Shown piece by piece: positions 5,941 to 14,062 of a DNA stretch of 64,000 nucleotides. This DNA comes from Photobacterium obscurum. GTDB taxonomy: Bacteria > Pseudomonadota > Gammaproteobacteria > Enterobacterales > Vibrionaceae. Made by a program: the position numbers and the translations under genes. The notes below the pieces were generated by a model that did no database searches, was not told the origin of the DNA, and saw only the letters and a program-made list of their open reading frames with translations. Where the stretch lies: NCBI RefSeq assembly GCF_026191635.1, contig NZ_JAKRRW010000020.1, positions 43,017 to 107,016 on the forward strand, given 5' to 3'. Position 1 is the first letter of the stretch. Each line of letters begins with the position of its first letter.

Positions 5941-8712
5941 TTAGTGTGCCTGGTCCCAGTTATCTCCCATACCGGCATCGGCAATCAACGGGACGTCCAG
6001 CTCAGCCGCTGATTCCATTAGACGGCGCACCTCTTCCGTCACAGTTTCCAGCTCTGATTCCTGTACCTCAAAAACAAGTTCGTCATGTACTTGCATTAAT
6101 AAGCGAACTCGGCCAGATTCTTGCTGCTGTACCCACTCATCCACCAGTACCATGGCACGCTTGATAATATCCGCAGCGGTCCCTTGCATTGGCGCATTAA
6201 TCGCAGCGCGTTCGGCAGCTTTACGGCGCAGGCCGTTACGCGATTTGATGTCCGGCAGATACAAACGACGGCCGTACAGGGTCTCAACATACCCCTGCTC
6301 GCTCGCCGCCGTACGGGTACTTTCCATATATTCCAGCACCCCTGGGTAACGCTCAAAATACACGTTCATATAGTCCTGGGCTTCGTTACGCCCCATATCC
6401 AGCTGCTTGGCCAGGCCAAAGGCACTCATCCCGTAGATCAGGCCGAAGTTAATCGCCTTAGCACGGCGACGCTGTTCGCTAGTGACCGACTCAATCGGCA
6501 ACCCCAAAATTTCGGCAGCAGTGGCCGCGTGAATGTCTTTGCCGTGCCTGAACGCATCCAGCAGGGCTTTGTCACCAGAAAGGTGGGCCATGATCCGCAA
6601 TTCAATCTGGGAATAATCGACCGCCAGTACCTTGTAGCCGGTCGGGGCAATAAAGGCTTGACGAATACGGCGACCTTCCTCATTTCGAACCGGAATGTTC
6701 TGCAGGTTAGGATCACTGGACGACAGGCGGCCAGTCGCCGTAACGGCCTGATGGTAAGAGGTATGCACACGGCCGGTCGCCGGGTTCACCATCTTCGGCA
6801 GTTTGTCGGTATAAGTTGATTTCAGCTTCGCCAGGCTGCGGTATTCCAGGATCAATTTTGGCAATGGGTAGTCCAGTGCCAGCTCCTGCAGCACCTCTTC
6901 ATTGGTAGAAGGGGAGCCCGACGGGGTTTTCTTCAGCACCGGCAGTCCCATCTTCTCGAATAGAATAGCCTGTAGCTGCTTCGGCGAGCTGAGGTTAAAT
7001 TCCTGCTCGGCAATATCAAACGCTTTTTTCTCAAGCTCATCAAGGCGGACTGCAATCTCTGCCGACTGGGCACTAAGCTGCATGCTGTCGATCAAGACAC
7101 CGGTACGCTCCATGCGCGACAGCACCGGAACCAATGGCATCTCAATCTCTTCAAATACCGACTTCAGCTTGTCGTCTGCCTCAACCTTCTCCAGCAGAAG
7201 ATTATGCAGGCGCAGGGTAATATCGGCATCTTCTGCCGCATAAGGCCCGGCTTGCTCGAGGTCGATCTGGTTGAACGTCAGCTGCTTCTTGCCTTTGCCC
7301 GCAATCTCCTCGAAGCTGATGTTCTTGTGTTCCAGATAGCGCAGGGCCAGGCTGTCCATATCATGGCGGCCGACGACACTGTTGAACACATACGACTCCA
7401 GCATAGTGTCGTATTTAATGCCCTGCATCTCAATATCATAGCGGGCCAGAATACTGGCATCGAACTTGAGGTTCTGCCCCACTTTGGCCTGCGCAGGATC
7501 TTCCAGCAACGGTTTTAGCTTGGCCAGCACCCAGTCACGATCCAACTGCGCTGGCGCATCAAGATAATCATGGGCAACCGGTACATAGGCGGCTTTGCCT
7601 TCTTCAACAGCGAACGACACACCAACCAGGTTTGCCGTCATATAATCCAGCCCATCGGTTTCGGTATCAAACGCGACCACATCAGCCGCACTCAGCTGCT
7701 CCAGCCACGTATTGAATGACGCCTCATCGAGTACCGTCTCATAACCGCTACGATCAATCGTCGGAGCAACCGTTTTTGTCTCTTCCTTTGCCGCAGCCGA
7801 TTTCTCATCAGCAACAATTTTTCCGTCACTACCGTCCAACATTTCGGCCAGCCAACGGCGGAACTGGAGTTTGCCAAATAGCTTAGTCAGCTCATCGGTA
7901 TCCGGCTCGCCTTTACGTAGTTGATCCGGGGTCATCTCCAGCTCGACATCGAGCTTAATCGTCGCCAGCTCATAAGACAGGTAGGCTGCGTCTTTATGTT
8001 CTTCCAGTTTCTTCGGCATGGTCTTCGAGCCACGGAAGCCCAAAGCCGGAATCGCATCAAGATTATCATACAATGCATCCAGTCCGCCGATCCCGGTCAA
8101 CAGGGCTTTGGCTGTCTTCTCGCCCACGCCCGGTACGCCCGGAATGTTATCCACTTTATCGCCCATCAAAGCCAGGTAGTCGATAATCAGCTCGGGACCG
8201 ATACCAAACTTCTCCACCACACCCACCGGATCCATGACGACATCTGTCATGGTATTGATCAGGGTAATATTCTGATCGACCAGCTGGGCCATATCTTTAT
8301 CACCGGTACTGATCAAGACCGGCATATCCGCTTTTGATGCCTGGGTTGCCAAGGTGCCGATCACATCATCTGCCTCTACCCCGGAGATCGAGATTAATGG
8401 CAGTCCCATTGCCTTGATCACTGCATGCAATGGCTCGATCTGGCTGCGAAGATCATCCGGCATAGGTGGGCGGTGCGCCTTGTATTCCGGGTATAGATCA
8501 TCACGGAATGTCTTGCCTTTGGCATCGAAGATCACTGCAACATGCTCAGTCGAAAACTGACGCAACAAACTGCGCAGCATATTCACAACACCGTACACCG
8601 CGCCCGTCGGTTCACCGTCAGAGTTGGTAAAATTAGGCGCTGCATGATAGGCACGATAGAGATAGGAGGATCCATCAATCAGGATAAGTGGATTTTCAGG
8701 GATAGTTGCCAT
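5941..8712 (-). CDS. polA: DNA polymerase I
   Basis: Repair and Okazaki-fragment polymerase of 923 residues (928 in E. coli). Three domains are visible. The N-terminal 5'-3' exonuclease spans about residues 1-290 (GVEADDVIGTLA, ISTGDKDMAQLV, GDKVDNIPGVPGVGEKTA). A 3'-5' proofreading domain has its catalytic pair intact (AFDTETDGLDY, near residue 350). The C-terminal polymerase carries motif A DYSQIELRIMAHLSGD, motif B RRRAKAINFGLIYGMS and motif C MQVHDELVFEV. It is divergent from elbB across a 324-base gap. Confidence 0.98.
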   Translation of the reverse strand: MATIPENPLILIDGSSYLYRAYHAAPNFTNSDGEPTGAVYGVVNMLRSLLRQFSTEHVAVIFDAKGKTFRDDLYPEYKAHRPPMPDDLRSQIEPLHAVIKAMGLPLISISGVEADDVIGTLATQASKADMPVLISTGDKDMAQLVDQNITLINTMTDVVMDPVGVVEKFGIGPELIIDYLALMGDKVDNIPGVPGVGEKTAKALLTGIGGLDALYDNLDAIPALGFRGSKTMPKKLEEHKDAAYLSYELATIKLDVELEMTPDQLRKGEPDTDELTKLFGKLQFRRWLAEMLDGSDGKIVADEKSAAAKEETKTVAPTIDRSGYETVLDEASFNTWLEQLSAADVVAFDTETDGLDYMTANLVGVSFAVEEGKAAYVPVAHDYLDAPAQLDRDWVLAKLKPLLEDPAQAKVGQNLKFDASILARYDIEMQGIKYDTMLESYVFNSVVGRHDMDSLALRYLEHKNISFEEIAGKGKKQLTFNQIDLEQAGPYAAEDADITLRLHNLLLEKVEADDKLKSVFEEIEMPLVPVLSRMERTGVLIDSMQLSAQSAEIAVRLDELEKKAFDIAEQEFNLSSPKQLQAILFEKMGLPVLKKTPSGSPSTNEEVLQELALDYPLPKLILEYRSLAKLKSTYTDKLPKMVNPATGRVHTSYHQAVTATGRLSSSDPNLQNIPVRNEEGRRIRQAFIAPTGYKVLAVDYSQIELRIMAHLSGDKALLDAFRHGKDIHAATAAEILGLPIESVTSEQRRRAKAINFGLIYGMSAFGLAKQLDMGRNEAQDYMNVYFERYPGVLEYMESTRTAASEQGYVETLYGRRLYLPDIKSRNGLRRKAAERAAINAPMQGTAADIIKRAMVLVDEWVQQQESGRVRLLMQVHDELVFEVQESELETVTEEVRRLMESAAELDVPLIADAGMGDNWDQAH

Positions 8713-9036
8713 AGAGATATTCTTATATCCGGGGGATGAAAGAGTTAAGGCATTAGAATGCCATGACAGCCGACAAGTGTTAACTGATGTTTTCCACTAA
8801 TCCACCATCACCTGTGGATAACTTTGTTAGTATTTAAAATCAAACAGTTGATCAAAAAACATAACAAATAAACAATTTCCAACCAAAGCCATAAAAATCA
8901 GCAAGTTAAGTATTAATGCAAAAATGGATCCTCGATCCTAAAATGATCATTAATTGTGGAAAAAGTTAACAGACCGATCTGAAATAAGAGTATCTGAGAG
9001 TAAAAATAGATAAATCCGACCATAAAGGAAGCCAAA
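8713..9036. other. divergent polA/elbB control region
   Basis: A 324-base A+T-rich gap between divergent starts that must hold both promoters. The only motif I can name is one DnaA-box-like 9-mer at 8813-8821. No RNA gene or ORF was recognised. Confidence 0.6.
8813..8821 (-). promoter_or_regulatory. consensus DnaA box
   Basis: TGTGGATAA on the plus strand is TTATCCACA on the reverse, a perfect match to the DnaA box TTATNCACA. It stands alone, about 100 bases upstream of polA, so it could be a regulatory site or chance. Confidence 0.4.
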
Positions 9037-9687
9037 ATGAAGAGAATTGCGGTTATTTTAAGCGGCTCAGGCGTATTTGACGGAACAGAAATCCACGAAG
9101 CCGTACTGGCACTGCATGCTATTGAGCAGCAAGGAGCAAGCTGGCATTGTTTTGCCCCCAATATCAACCAGCACCATGTTATCAACCACATTACCGGCGA
9201 GGAAATGCCAGAAACCCGCAACGTACTGGTTGAGGCGGCGCGTATTGCCCGGGGAAAAATTGACGATATCGTGAACCTTCAGGCAGCCGACTATGATGGC
9301 TTGCTGCTACCCGGCGGATTTGGCGCCGCCAAAAACCTGTCTGACTTCGCCTTTGCTGGTGCCGGCTGTGAAATTAACCCTGAAGTAAAACGGGCCTGCC
9401 AGAAGTTCGCTAACGAAGACAAACCTGCGGCCTATCTCTGCATAGCCCCGACCTTGATCCCGGCAATCTATGGCCCCGGCGCCAAAGGAACCATCGGCTA
9501 TGATCCTGACACCGCCAACGCGTTTAGCAAAATGGGGGGGGAACATATTAACTGTCCTGTGGATGACTACGTTCTGGATCAAAAGCGGCGGATCCTGACA
9601 ACCCCGGCTTATATGCTGGCCAACAGCATCTCGGAAGCGGCAAGCGGTATTAACAAATTGGTCAAGGAACTGGTGAAATTGGCGTAG
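9037..9687 (+). CDS. elbB: glyoxalase ElbB, DJ-1/PfpI superfamily
   Basis: A 216-residue class I glutamine-amidotransferase-like protein. E. coli ElbB has weak glyoxalase activity and was linked to isoprenoid synthesis; the physiological role is unclear. The sequence runs parallel to E. coli ElbB: VILSGSGVFDGTEIHEAV at the start, INHITGEEMPETRNVLVEAARI, then LLPGGFGAAKNLS, the nucleophile elbow YLCIAPTLIP with the reactive Cys near residue 135, and TTPAYMLA near the end. AAGGAAG precedes the ATG. It is a single-gene unit; the ryhB terminator lies just beyond. Confidence 0.92.
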   Translation: MKRIAVILSGSGVFDGTEIHEAVLALHAIEQQGASWHCFAPNINQHHVINHITGEEMPETRNVLVEAARIARGKIDDIVNLQAADYDGLLLPGGFGAAKNLSDFAFAGAGCEINPEVKRACQKFANEDKPAAYLCIAPTLIPAIYGPGAKGTIGYDPDTANAFSKMGGEHINCPVDDYVLDQKRRILTTPAYMLANSISEAASGINKLVKELVKLA

Positions 9688-9705
9688 TAGCCGACAGAAG
9701 ATGGG

Positions 9706-9889
9706 AAAAGAAAAAGCGGCGCGACCTGAATTAAATAAATCAATCGGGAGGCGCCGCTCAGCAGAAGTGGTATTCGTTTTCAGCCCTACACTAAAAACAC
9801 AGACCGTCGCTGAAGTACACTGGAAGCAATGTGAGCAATGTCGTGCCTTCAAACAAGAGAACCTTTGGCTTTCCTCTCTCGCTGAGTGC
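9706..9889 (-). ncRNA. ryhB: RyhB, iron-regulated small RNA
   Basis: Small RNA made under iron starvation that represses mRNAs of iron-using proteins. The reverse strand contains the hallmark core GCACGACATTGCTCACATTG (9827-9846), followed by CTTCCAGTG. It runs about 184 nt, longer than the 90-nt E. coli form and like the long RyhB of Vibrio cholerae, which also lies near polA. It ends in a GCGGCGC / GCGCCGC stem with a wide loop and TTTTTCTTTT. The promoter is TTGCAT, 16 bases, TATTAT, and two Fur-like boxes overlap or adjoin it. The start near 9889 is inferred. Confidence 0.93.
9711..9757 (-). terminator. ryhB terminator
   Basis: Stem arms 9751-9757 and 9716-9722 (7 G-C pairs), long A+T-rich loop, then T5CT4 on the reverse strand. 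Confidence 0.7.
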
Positions 9890-9895
9890 AAGTTA

Positions 9896-9923
9896 ATAAT
9901 AACCATTCTCATTTAAGATGCAA
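9896..9923 (-). promoter_or_regulatory. ryhB promoter
   Basis: -35 TTGCAT at 9918-9923 and -10 TATTAT at 9896-9901 on the reverse strand, with a 16-base spacer. Confidence 0.7.
9897..9911 (-). promoter_or_regulatory. Fur box overlapping the ryhB -10
   Basis: The reverse strand reads TGAGAATGGTTATTA, with three mismatches to the 7-1-7 Fur motif TGATAATNATTATCA. It covers the -10, so Fur-Fe would block the promoter. Confidence 0.65.
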
Positions 9924-9932
9924 GTACTTTAT

Positions 9933-9947
9933 TGAGAATAATTGTCA
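9933..9947 (+). promoter_or_regulatory. second Fur box upstream of ryhB
   Basis: TGAGAATAATTGTCA has two mismatches to TGATAATNATTATCA. It lies just upstream of the ryhB -35 and reaches into the end of the GNAT gene. Confidence 0.7.
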
Positions 9948-10382
9948 TTTGGTTGGCAGTATCTTCACAAAATGCAACCTGAAATCTTCAATGCCGTCTT
10001 TTTTCTCCATATGCTCAATAAGATAACCGTTACGGAGCAGCAGCCTTAACATCGCCGGAAAACGGTTACGGGACTTAACCCGCAGCTCCTCAAACCCCTG
10101 CTCAATAACCCAGCTTTCCTGTGCCTCGAGCAACGCCTGGGCCACCCCACCACGCCGCCCTTCTGGGGCCACTCCGCCCAGCCAACTGTAAAAGCACGTC
10201 TCCGACAGACGGTAACCTATTTTTACCCCGATCAGCTGGCCACCCTGCTCTGCCACCAGGATCAGGGGCTGCTTGCCCTTCAACCTCACTTGCAGCGCCG
10301 CTTCATCCGCCGACTTTGCAAACTCACCGATGCGTGCCAGTACCTCTGCCGCTTCTGCCATACTTGCCTGACGTATTTTCAT
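9945..10382 (-). CDS. GNAT family N-acetyltransferase
   Basis: A 145-residue single-domain protein of the Gcn5-related acetyltransferase fold. The acetyl-CoA binding region is recognisable as GGVAPEGRRGGVAQALL (residues about 70-86), and the C-terminal part with LLRNGYLIEHMEK fits strand 5 onward. The substrate cannot be predicted. The ATG at 10382 is preferred; a GTG directly before it is the alternative. It follows yhhQ on the same strand but is separated from it by a strong terminator, so it probably has its own promoter. Confidence 0.8.
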   Translation of the reverse strand: MKIRQASMAEAAEVLARIGEFAKSADEAALQVRLKGKQPLILVAEQGGQLIGVKIGYRLSETCFYSWLGGVAPEGRRGGVAQALLEAQESWVIEQGFEELRVKSRNRFPAMLRLLLRNGYLIEHMEKKDGIEDFRLHFVKILPTK

Positions 10383-10397
10383 CACTCTGCCCCTAAT

Positions 10398-10421
10398 AAA
10401 AAAGCCGGCTAACTGCCGGCT
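10398..10421 (-). terminator. yhhQ terminator
   Basis: Stem AGCCGGC / GCCGGCT, loop AGTTA, then T6 on the reverse strand, 9 bases past the yhhQ stop. Confidence 0.85.
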
Positions 10422-10429
10422 CTTTCAGT

Positions 10430-11107
10430 TTAAATCAGCCCTTTTTCGGGCTCAAGTTTAGGCGCAATGGTCGTCAGGCGCTTAATCAAATAATTGAGCA
10501 ACACCCCGTACATCGGCACAAACAAGCCCAGGCTAATAATCAGCTTGAAGCTGTAATCCACCAGCGCGATCTCAACCCAGTTTGCGGCCATAAACGGATC
10601 CGGACTGTTGTAAAAGGCAATGGCAAAGAAGGCAATTGTATCCAGCGCATTGCCAAAAATGGTTGAGCAACTCGGTGCGACCCACCACTGCTTGGTCTGT
10701 CGCAGGCGGTTAAAGACCGAGACATCCATGATCTGTCCCAGCAGATAGGCCATAAAGCTGGCTATCGCAATCCGGGCCACAAACAGATTGAATTCTCCCA
10801 GGTGCGACCACCCCTGGTACTCACCTTGATAAAACAGTACCGACAGGCCATAGGAAATGGCCAACGATGGCATCATCACCCGCAGAATGATTTTGCGTGC
10901 CATTGCCGCACCAAAGATCCGGACCGTCAGATCTGTTGCCAGGAAAATAAACGGGAAGGTGAACGCGCCCCAGGTAGTATGGAAACCAAAAATAGTGAAC
11001 GGCAATTGCACCAGATAATTACTGGAAGCAATGATCAACAAGTGGAAGACAACCAGGAACGAAAGGGCTTTGCGCTGCTGCGCGAGAGAAAATTGAGATA
11101 CAGTCAT
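10430..11107 (-). CDS. yhhQ: queuosine precursor transporter YhhQ
   Basis: A 225-residue inner-membrane protein of the YhhQ/COG1738 family that imports the queuosine precursors preQ0 and preQ1 for tRNA modification. Six or so hydrophobic segments are visible (for example LSFLVVFHLLIIASSNYLV and FTFPFIFLATDLTVRIFG). The family signature around FLATDLTVRIFG and the WWVAPSCSTIFGNALDTIAFF segment are present. The leader carries a fold resembling a preQ1-I riboswitch, which supports the substrate assignment. Confidence 0.9.
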   Translation of the reverse strand: MTVSQFSLAQQRKALSFLVVFHLLIIASSNYLVQLPFTIFGFHTTWGAFTFPFIFLATDLTVRIFGAAMARKIILRVMMPSLAISYGLSVLFYQGEYQGWSHLGEFNLFVARIAIASFMAYLLGQIMDVSVFNRLRQTKQWWVAPSCSTIFGNALDTIAFFAIAFYNSPDPFMAANWVEIALVDYSFKLIISLGLFVPMYGVLLNYLIKRLTTIAPKLEPEKGLI

Positions 11108-11112
11108 TATCA

Positions 11113-11147
11113 GACCTTTTTGTCATTGGGGGAGAGGGAACCCAAAA
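11113..11147 (-). promoter_or_regulatory. candidate preQ1-I-type riboswitch upstream of yhhQ
   Basis: On the reverse strand a 5-bp stem (TTGGG / CCCAA) encloses a 10-nt C-rich loop and is followed at once by the A-rich tail TGACAAAAAGG, which is also the ribosome site of yhhQ. This is the layout of preQ1-I aptamers (short stem, C-rich loop, A-rich tail folding back as a pseudoknot onto the Shine-Dalgarno). The gene is a known preQ1-I target. The match is by eye and the loop residues are not verified. Confidence 0.42.
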
Positions 11148-11193
11148 CACTACCGCCAGGCTCTCATACCTGGCCGCAGCAACCGAAGCGGTG

Positions 11194-11199
11194 ATTATA
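11194..11199 (-). promoter_or_regulatory. yhhQ -10 element
   Basis: A perfect TATAAT on the reverse strand, about 87 bases upstream of the yhhQ start, with a weak -35 (TAGGCA) 16 bases before it. The palindrome AACCA-AAG-TGGTT lies between the two and could be an operator. Confidence 0.5.
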
Positions 11200-11277
11200 C
11201 ATTAACCACTTTGGTTGCCTAGCCAGAAAAGAGGTCCCCAAAGAGACGCAAACGATTACTGTCTGACCAAGCCAATT

Positions 11278-11616
11278 TTACGACTGGCGATAGCCCAGCA
11301 ACGAAGCCACAAACTGCAGTGTTTCCCTATCATCAGGCGATAACCACTCCAGCCATAGGGCACCGGCATAGTGCTCTCCCTTGAGCATCAACCGGCAGCC
11401 TTCGAAATCAATCAGCCAGACATGCAGATCGGCATTAAGCTCACGCTCGATCACGCTGGCATCAATTTGCTGCAGCAGCTGTGCAGCCACCTCGGAGAAG
11501 TTGTCAAAATCAAACTCGGGACCGCTGATCAATAGCAAACCCTGTTCCAAATCCAATTCTCGGCACACAAACGTCAGTATGGTATTCGAGGGTGATTTCG
11601 GGGTCGAAGAGGACAT
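11278..11616 (-). CDS. DUF3630 family protein
   Basis: A 112-residue soluble protein that I recall as the DUF3630 family of Vibrionaceae, commonly found beside recQ. It has no recognisable catalytic motif; it is acidic, with a C-terminal WLEWLSPDDRETLQFVASLL segment. AAAGGAATAATCA precedes the ATG. It is on the recQ strand, 300 bases downstream, and may be transcribed separately. Function unknown. Confidence 0.65.
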   Translation of the reverse strand: MSSSTPKSPSNTILTFVCRELDLEQGLLLISGPEFDFDNFSEVAAQLLQQIDASVIERELNADLHVWLIDFEGCRLMLKGEHYAGALWLEWLSPDDRETLQFVASLLGYRQS

Positions 11617-11887
11617 TGATTATTCCTTTTTATCCATGGCAAACGCAGTAACATGTCGTCACCGCGACTTTCCTGTAACCAAGTGTTTCTATGCGTATCA
11701 AGCAATAAAGGAGCTATAGCCAGCTGCATTCGTTCATGTTTTTATAGCTTCGTTGCCTGGTTACACGAAAAACGCATCCCGTCGTTTCCGTTTTGCCGGG
11801 CAGCAGGTGAAATTAACATTCTCACCAAATACGCAAGCTGTTTTGTAGCGAACAGAACATACCCTGTTATGTTTCTTAAACGCATTT

Positions 11888-11918
11888 ATACCGGACTCGG
11901 ACAGTCCGGTATTTTTTT
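11888..11918 (+). terminator. strong plus-strand terminator with no matching gene
   Basis: A 10-bp perfect stem (ATACCGGACT / AGTCCGGTAT) with a 5-nt loop and T7 on the plus strand, touching the recQ stop codon. Both neighbouring genes are on the other strand. The 11617-11887 gap has no convincing ORF; a plus-strand RNA is possible but I found no clear promoter. Read from the reverse strand the hairpin lacks a T run, so it is a poor terminator for recQ. Confidence 0.6.
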
Positions 11919-13764
11919 ATCTTTCATCGACCCCAGCCATCAGGTGATCTTCGATCACGTTCAAGAACGCATTGCCGTATTTCTCCAGCTTACGGTGGCC
12001 AACCCCGTTCACAGCCAGCATTTCACCGGCCGAGGTCGGCAGCATTTCTGCCATCTCCATCAGGCTGGCATCATTGAAAACCACATACGGCGGCAAGTCT
12101 TCCTCGTCGGCAATCGCCTTGCGCAGCTTACGCAGCTTGGCAAAGAGCTTCTTGTCGTAATGACGATTGGCCAGCTTGTCGCTTTTTGCGCTGCGAGCCG
12201 CAATATCAAGCCGTGGCACGGCCAGTTCCAGCTCGACTTCGGCCCGCAGCACGCCTCTGGCTTTTTCGGTCAGCTGCAGCGTCGAGCTACGGACAATACT
12301 CTGAACGAGAAAGCCACGGTGTACGAGCTGGCGCAAGATACTGACCCAAAACTCATGGCTGTGCTCGCGGCCGATCCCATAAGTACTGAGCTTGTCATGA
12401 CCATGTTCGCGAATACGCTGGTTCTGCATCCCGCGCATCACATCAACCACATGGTTGATACCAAAACTCTGGTTCACCCGGTAGACACAAGACAGTGCTT
12501 TCTGGGCCACCTCGACAGCAGCAAAACGCTTCGGCGGATCAAGGCAAATATCGCAGTTGCCACATGGCTCCTCGCGGTATTCACCAAAGTAGTTCAACAG
12601 TACCTGCCGGCGGCAGGTCTGGGCTTCGGCAAACGCCCCCATTGCATTGAGTTTATGGCTCTCAACCTGTTTTTGCGGCCCATCTTCCTTCTCATCAAGG
12701 CAGCGGCGCAGCCAGGCCAGATCCGAGGGGTCATAGAACATCACGGCCTCCGCAGGTAAGCCGTCACGACCAGCCCGGCCGGTTTCCTGATAATAGGACT
12801 CGATATTACGTGGAATATCGTAATGTACGACGAAACGGACATTGGGCTTATTGATCCCCATGCCGAAAGCCACTGTCGCCACGACAATATGGATGTCGTC
12901 ACGCTGAAAGCCTTCCTGTACCTGTGCCCGGTCATAATGGTCAAGCCCGGCATGATAGGCGGCTGCCCGGATCCCGCTCTCACACAGCTTCTCGGTAATT
13001 TGCTCAACCCGTTTTCGGCTATTGCAATAGACAATCCCGCACTGGCCCCGTACTCCGCTCAGGTAACGGGTCAGCTGCGACATCGGCTTGTATTTTTCCT
13101 GCAGGGTATAACGTATATTCGGTCGGTCGAAACTGCCAAGATAGGTATGCGGTTCCACCAGGCTCAAGCGGGACACGATATCATTACGGGTGGTCTCATC
13201 AGCCGTGGCAGTCAGTGCCATGATCGGCAGCTGGTCAAAATGTTGCTTCAGCGCTCCCAACGCAGCATATTCAGGCCGGAAGTCATGTCCCCACTGGGAA
13301 ATACAGTGCGCCTCGTCAACGGCGACCAGACTGAGCGGCATATCCGAAAGACGCTCGAGAAAGTCCCGGGTCAGCACACGCTCCGGTGAAACATACACCA
13401 GCTTGACCTCGCCGCCCTGCATCGCCCGGAATGTCTCCTGCATTTCATCACGGCTCATCGTCGAGTTGAGATAGGCGGCAGACACACCGTTGGCATTGAG
13501 CTGATCGACCTGATCTTTCATTAATGAAATCAGGGGAGAAATCACGAGCGTCAATCCTTCGCGCATCAGCGCCGGGATCTGGTAGCAGAGCGACTTTCCC
13601 CCGCCGGTCGGCATGATCACCAGGCAGTCCTGCCCTTGTACGACGGCTTCAATCACCTGCTGCTGGCCGGTTCGGAACGTCTGGTAACCAAACACATCCT
13701 GTAAGATCTGCTCACTGGCGAAGAGAGTAGTTGGCTGACAAACCGCGGCGCTGCTAGATGACAT
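11917..13764 (-). CDS. recQ: ATP-dependent DNA helicase RecQ
   Basis: 3'-5' helicase for recombinational repair, 615 residues. Order of domains: helicase core with Walker A MPTGGGKSLCYQ near residue 55, motif II DEAH in VDEAHCISQWGHDFRPEY, SAT-type motif LTATAD, and QETGRAGRDG (motif VI); a zinc-binding RQC domain with Cys residues in CRRQVLLNYFGE and CGNCDIC; and a C-terminal HRDC domain (about 530-605, LRKAIADEEDLPPYVVFND). Length and motifs are complete. A hairpin overlapping its stop codon is discussed separately. Confidence 0.97.
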   Translation of the reverse strand: MSSSSAAVCQPTTLFASEQILQDVFGYQTFRTGQQQVIEAVVQGQDCLVIMPTGGGKSLCYQIPALMREGLTLVISPLISLMKDQVDQLNANGVSAAYLNSTMSRDEMQETFRAMQGGEVKLVYVSPERVLTRDFLERLSDMPLSLVAVDEAHCISQWGHDFRPEYAALGALKQHFDQLPIMALTATADETTRNDIVSRLSLVEPHTYLGSFDRPNIRYTLQEKYKPMSQLTRYLSGVRGQCGIVYCNSRKRVEQITEKLCESGIRAAAYHAGLDHYDRAQVQEGFQRDDIHIVVATVAFGMGINKPNVRFVVHYDIPRNIESYYQETGRAGRDGLPAEAVMFYDPSDLAWLRRCLDEKEDGPQKQVESHKLNAMGAFAEAQTCRRQVLLNYFGEYREEPCGNCDICLDPPKRFAAVEVAQKALSCVYRVNQSFGINHVVDVMRGMQNQRIREHGHDKLSTYGIGREHSHEFWVSILRQLVHRGFLVQSIVRSSTLQLTEKARGVLRAEVELELAVPRLDIAARSAKSDKLANRHYDKKLFAKLRKLRKAIADEEDLPPYVVFNDASLMEMAEMLPTSAGEMLAVNGVGHRKLEKYGNAFLNVIEDHLMAGVDER

Positions 13765-14062
13765 AAATCGACTCTTTAATTGACGAGCTGGCTATTCTAT
13801 ACCAATCAGATCGCCGATGTGAACGGTACGTGCCGTTCGCTACCCGCCAGACGGTCGTGATCCGATTAACTGGAAAGTGACTCTCAGATCGCCTCCAGGC
13901 GTTTTCACTCTTCCCTCACACTTCGTTATGACTGATGGCCCGTGTTCATTCATAAAAGTTCCGGATGACATCCATCTTGAACACGTTTTATACTGCTTGC
14001 GCATACTTTTTTAGAAAATCCATTTAATAATATTAAATTTTATAAAATAACCCTAGAGATCT
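13765..14062. other. divergent recQ/rarD intergenic region
   Basis: A 298-base gap between divergent genes. It holds an 18-base imperfect palindrome at 13818-13835 (GAACGG...CCGTTC) near the recQ side and an A+T-rich stretch before rarD. No ORF or RNA gene was recognised. Confidence 0.5.

Noticed and set aside
9307..9912. 201-residue reverse-strand ORF
   Set aside because: It runs through ryhB and then antisense to elbB; the first part is the RNA gene, the rest a shadow frame.
11653..12759. 368-residue plus-strand ORF
   Set aside because: Most of it is antisense to recQ; the first part crosses a strong terminator hairpin. No domain recognised.
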